Position numbers and translations under genes: made by a program | In this document: positions 60,010 through 64,000 of the stretch, in pieces | Position numbering within the stretch: the first letter of the stretch is position 1 | Layout of the letters: each line of letters begins with the position of its first letter | Notes under the pieces: generated by a model | Told to the model about the DNA's origin: nothing | The model's input: only the letters and a program-made list of their open reading frames with translations | Database searches by the model: none | Source of the DNA: Pegea sp. RAD2-039 | Taxonomy: Eukaryota > Chordata > Thaliacea > Salpida > Salpidae | DNA: 64,000 bases | Reading direction: 5' to 3' | Assembly: GCA_034620365.1 (NCBI GenBank) | Contig: JAQGEQ010000048.1 | Span: 1,612,001-1,676,000, forward strand

Positions 60010-61615
60010 ATCAAAAAACTTCTGACTTTGAAGAACTAAACTAATTTGTCATTTTCTATAAGTGACGAATAGCTAGCCTCATTGGGCTTCTATTTATTTT
60101 TTTCAGAACGAAATGCAAAAGTTGTTATCGAAACTGAAAAGACTTTTATAGATATTGCTTATACAAGTAACATCAAATTTTTTAAGGTCGAATGAGATTT
60201 TCATAATTTATTTGTAACTAAATAATTTTATGCTTACAATTAAAAAATCAGTTGAAATTTAATAACTCTAGAAATATGTTAAATAAAGATCTTTAAAAGG
60301 TTATAAATTTTATCTATTAAAAAAAATGTTATTTTTAATTTTTTAACTTTAATTAAATTTAGGATTTGAACATAGTTATGAAACTTGTTGAATTTTGCAT
60401 TGTAAAATATTGAATTGTTTAAACTTACTGATTGTAACCAAACTTCTAATTTACTTTACATAATAACCAAGGTGATCGAACTTTGTTTTACAAAGTCAAT
60501 AAAAAGATAAAAACGATCAGAAAAAAAAAGAAAATAAGTTTTACTTGGCAACAACAAATTCAATTTTAAAACAAATGAAAAAATGAGACAACAAACAAAC
60601 GCATCAGATAAGGGAGTTGCCATTTAATAGGATCAACTTATTTTACATTAATGATTAACGACAAAACTTGCTAAAGGGAGTTGGGTACACAAAATTTATT
60701 CAAAACTGATTTAATAAAAAAAGCAAAGTAAAAAAATAATGTTTTAAAAATTTATCTCATTTTTAAAATCATAATTTATTTATTCTAAACAATTTTTTAC
60801 TCATTTTAGATTTTTACTACTAACAAGGTTTTACTGGTAAACGTCTAATGCTTCTAGGAAGAAATGCAACCCTCTTAAAGATTATTATCCCATAGTTCGT
60901 AAAAAAGTCTTTATACTTTACGTTATTTTTATATTTATTTCATTTTAAATTTAACTTTATTAGCAAAGCCTATTTATTTCTGTTGATCTGTATTTTTTCA
61001 TGAGTACATACTAATATGAAAAAATATTTTTTAAGCAAACATAAGTATTATTTGTTGTAACAAAATATTGACTGTTTTATTTAATAATATTTCGTATATA
61101 GTTCTTAAGTCTCTAGAAAAATTAGTAATATGATTTTTTTAAAAGTTGATAACTTACAATCTCAACGTATTTCCAATAACCACAAAGCTTTGGAGTTAAT
61201 TTTATTTTTACTTTAAGAATTTTTTTTTAATATTTAAGAATAATCTAGTAAACCTCTTTATAAGCTCAATTGGTAAACTCAATTTGAAAAAAATTGTTGA
61301 CAAATTTATTTTTCTTTATTAACTTTAAACAATATTTATAGATTTTTTAATATTAGACACACATTTTTACAAGACGACCAAGTAACTACTAATAAATTCA
61401 AAAATTTGAAATTCTATGTTACACATTTTTTGATCTCGCCTTTAACTGGTTTACTGTAACTTTACATTCCTTGGTAATTTTTCAGCTAAAGTTAATGAAC
61501 TGCTGCCAAGATAATATCGATTAATAAATTTCACGGCTACATTACAAAGATATATTATAATTAGTTAAAACACTTAGTATCATATTTTTTTGTAAAATTA
61601 TAGTCATCATGACAC
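60010..61615. other. intergenic, AT-rich
   Basis: Very AT-rich with homopolymer runs. I see no gene or repeat family. Confidence 0.5.
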
Positions 61616-61621
61616 AATCGT

Positions 61622-62260
61622 TTAAAAATACATTTTTTCAGCTTTATTTTCAGTTTCAACTTTTTCTTTTACCACTAAAGCCAAGCAGTTTTGCCTGACA
61701 TCTTTATCTTTTGTAGACGCTGTTTCAGTGTCAAGAAAATCTGGAAATATGCCTTTTAAGTTTCTACAATCCTTTTCTATAAAAAATTAAGATAATCGTT
61801 AGTTCTTTTGTTTTTCTGCTGATACAGAAAAACAAAATAAGTTAAAAATTTTAGCTTTATTAGCAGTCATCAAATATTCCTTGAGTACAGCTAGTCATCA
61901 AATAAATCAAATAATTTTTATTTTTATCACACTTGGGTTCATAGATTTATATAAAGTGCTAGTCGGCTTTGCCAATAAAAAATTATTTTGAATTTAACAA
62001 CGGAAAAAACTAGTTTTAGAATATAAACAAAATTTATTTCTATTATGAGCTACAAATTTTCATTTCTTTTGTACTTAAAAATTATTTGGTAAGTTTCATA
62101 TTTTAGTTAGAATAAGGCATTTACTTAACACTAGATTACCTCGTGTCTTGTTCAAAGTTTTCTGTTTTTCTAAACTATACTTTGAGGTTGCCGCTTCTTG
62201 CTTTAATCCAGTAACTATAGGCTTTCTAACCGAAGTAATATAAGTGCTGCTTGAATACAT
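61622..62260 (-). CDS. small two-exon gene, hypothetical protein of 91 residues
   Basis: Exon 1 is 62260-62140, beginning ATG, with donor GTAATC in phase 1. Exon 2 is 61776-61622, with a pyrimidine-rich acceptor and phase-1 entry, ending in TAA. The protein is basic and polar. It begins MYSSSTYITSVRKPIVTGLK, has a KTR-E-KDCRNLKGIFPDFLD junction and ends KAEKMYF. There is no signal peptide, membrane segment or family I recognise. Support comes from agreeing splice signals, phase agreement, an ATG start and a composition above background. The intron of about 360 bases is AT-rich. It could be the 3' end of a larger gene, but an in-frame ATG with stops upstream argues for a complete small gene. 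Confidence 0.45.
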
Positions 62261-63640
62261 TAAACATTACCACGAATAACATTATAATGGTTTTTAATTA
62301 GCAAAATGAACTCTGCACAAAGTTCTTATAGAATATCCGTTTAGCTAATTTATTTTAAAAAATAACATTACTTAATTGTTTACATTTTGATTTTTAATAA
62401 AATTTAAGTTTTATAATTTTCTTTTTTACACCGCTTGTAATAATCGAACAAAAAACTATACAAAAGTCATACTATATAGTTTATTCTCAATATTTCCCAT
62501 GAGTAAACTATTTTCAGTATCTCGGGTTGTAATTGACTACACTATTTCAGAAAACCTTTTTAATTATAAAAAATATATGCAAGAAAAAAAAATTATTTCA
62601 AGAAGTTCTACAATTTATATAGAAGTAATATATTTATAGTGTAATGTATTTGGCAGCATTTTCAAAAATATTCAATCTCTAGTTAGATTTACATCAAGTT
62701 AATCTAGCTTTTAAAGTTGAGATTTTCAGCTTTTTTACTATGTAAATAGCAAACTTTTTTTGTTGTTGTAGAATCTGTAAAGTAAAATATAAAACATTTT
62801 CGTTGCCAAGTTAAAATCAAACACTAAATGTCATTTGAAATCTCGATTTAACAATTACAATTCCTAAATAGTTAAATATTCATTGATTATAGACCATGTT
62901 GAACGTTGGCCCTAGCACTTAACTTTTCTGGGAGTGAAAAGCTTTAGTTAATTATTAATTTCTTTATCGGTTTAGTCTAAATTAAAGTTTTGATTTGTAC
63001 AGTTAATGATTTGCATCAAATACAATCTAAAATTGTCGCGCCAACAAAGCTAAAAGTGCACTGTGACAAACAAGAATATTTATCAATAAAACCAGATCAT
63101 TATGTCAATAACGACTGTTTTAAACGACTTCAACGAGTAATCATTTAAGTATCTAAGTAAATGGTTTGTTCAAAGCTAACATTTGAATAAAAAATTCTAC
63201 TAAACAGATTTTTTAAAATATCGAAAAGTAAACAAAAAACAACGAATTAAATAGCATTAAAACAAACAAAATTATCCCGGCTTAAATCTTCTTTTTTCTA
63301 ACTTAAACAATTTCAGCACCAATTTCTCAAATTGTTTGAGAAATTATGAAAATGTGAAAAAAAAACTCCTTAATCATTTGAATTGGAAAACTTTTGAATA
63401 AAAACTTTGCCAACTTTAAACTAAAATAAATCTTTATAGGAGAAAGTGAACTTACTTATATTTAAAATACCAAATTTATCTATTTTTCACAAATGTAAAA
63501 CATTTTTAATGTTTCTTAATGTCTTTAATATAAAGAAATACTTTTATAAGTTCTATTATAGTTTTGATTAGTTCAATATTGTAAATAAATAAATCTTTAC
63601 AGAAAAATAGTAATAATAATAGTAACTACAGTAGTAGTAA
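62261..63640. other. intergenic, AT-rich
   Basis: No supported gene. An isolated GTCGCGCCAAC word near 63035 resembles an E2F site but has no gene to serve. Confidence 0.4.
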
Positions 63641-63646
63641 TTTTAC

Positions 63647-64000
63647 CTACCAATTTTCAAGTTGACCCTTTTTCTTTATACGAAAGATGATGAAAATCTT
63701 ATCTCTAAAACGAGCGCTCATGAAAGAATAGATTATTGGATTCAACATCGAGTTTGAGAATGCAAGGCAAACAGTGATGATGTGGATCAAAAAAGCACTG
63801 AATCAAGCAAAAGTATTGACGATCAAACACAACAAGTGCTAACACAAATGTGATTAATTATTCAGGAGGTTTTATCATTCAATTAGTCAAAGAACTACTT
63901 GTTACGACAATTATCTTCACTGGTTTCCGGGACTGTAGGGTTGGCTATGACCTTAGCAGTAGGTGGGCTTTTCAGAATCTTTACAACATTCAATGAGTTG
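63647..64000 (-). pseudogene. class A GPCR fragment (TM6-TM7), probably disabled, cut by right edge
   Basis: On the minus strand the last frame reads FSAFLIHIITVCLAFSNSML then NPIIYSFM-ARFRDK and ends at TAG 63649-63647. This is transmembrane helix 7 with the NPxxY motif and the start of helix 8 of a rhodopsin-type, peptide-receptor-like GPCR. A TGA lies nine codons before this stretch's IHII part. Farther upstream a TM6-like frame (RKPVKIIVVTSSSLTN) is broken by TGA and TAA and is in a different frame. An acceptor (gattcag) before TM7 could hide one break as an intron, but not the others. The rest lies beyond 64000. Confidence 0.6.

Noticed and set aside
57320..64000. Reassigned stop codons (TAA at Gln positions in the coiled-coil ORF, TGA near a Trp-like position in the GPCR)
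   Set aside because: All well-supported genes here end at ordinary stops and use the standard code. Both cases are explained by decay of dead sequence.
1..64000. CRISPR arrays, prokaryotic operons or phage modules
   Set aside because: No direct-repeat/spacer arrays or bacterial gene organisation; the gene structures are plainly those of an animal nucleus.

Overview
This is an AT-rich nuclear animal (metazoan) sequence. Genes are intron-rich with GT-AG splice sites. The protein set is animal-specific: a spectraplakin, an SSUH2-like protein, a C22orf15/CXorf65-family protein, two bZIP factors and part of a class A GPCR. Between genes lie long AT-rich stretches holding decayed non-LTR retrotransposons and a tRNA-derived SINE. 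I cannot name the species; a small-intron invertebrate fits best.

Layout. 422-2825 (-): SSUH2-like gene, running off the left edge, with an 11-residue Gly/Tyr/Pro repeat array in its first exon. 3.3-4.6 kb: a weak ORF and retrotransposon fragments. 5222-7875 (-): complete nine-exon acyl-protein thioesterase (LYPLA-like). 8533-9393 (-): SURF1, cytochrome c oxidase assembly, coding region without introns. 9.4-14.9 kb: gene-poor, with CR1-like 3' ends. 15186-16770 (+), possibly to 17946: C22orf15/CXorf65-like gene with a perfect X-box upstream and a SINE in or after its 3' part. 18.5-22.5 kb: desert. 23223-38176 (+): a complete 52-exon spectraplakin of about 2645 residues (two calponin-homology domains, spectrin-like rod, EF hands, GAS2 domain, basic tail). 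42550-44238 and 48805-50490 (+): tandem bZIP paralogues. 52.4-57.8 kb: one large decayed non-LTR element, apparently with a 5' inversion. 59.9 kb: a pre-miRNA-like hairpin. 61622-62260 (-): a small two-exon gene. 63647-64000 (-): the TM6-TM7 end of a damaged GPCR.

The genes are unrelated housekeeping, cytoskeletal and regulatory genes; there is no operon or gene-cluster logic apart from the tandem bZIP pair. The spectraplakin would link actin (CH1-CH2) to microtubules (GAS2 and tail). The LYPLA-like enzyme would remove palmitate from proteins and SURF1 would act in the mitochondrial inner membrane.

The most unusual signals are: (1) the bZIP pair is nearly identical, intron included, except for one sharply bounded 34-codon block and the zipper end; (2) the spectraplakin rod is built from a four-exon module repeated with constant intron phases; (3) the palindromes TGACGTCA and TCACGTGA are densely clustered in the GC-richer 3' two thirds of that gene. 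All exon models were built by hand from splice signals and phase agreement and are not supported by transcripts.
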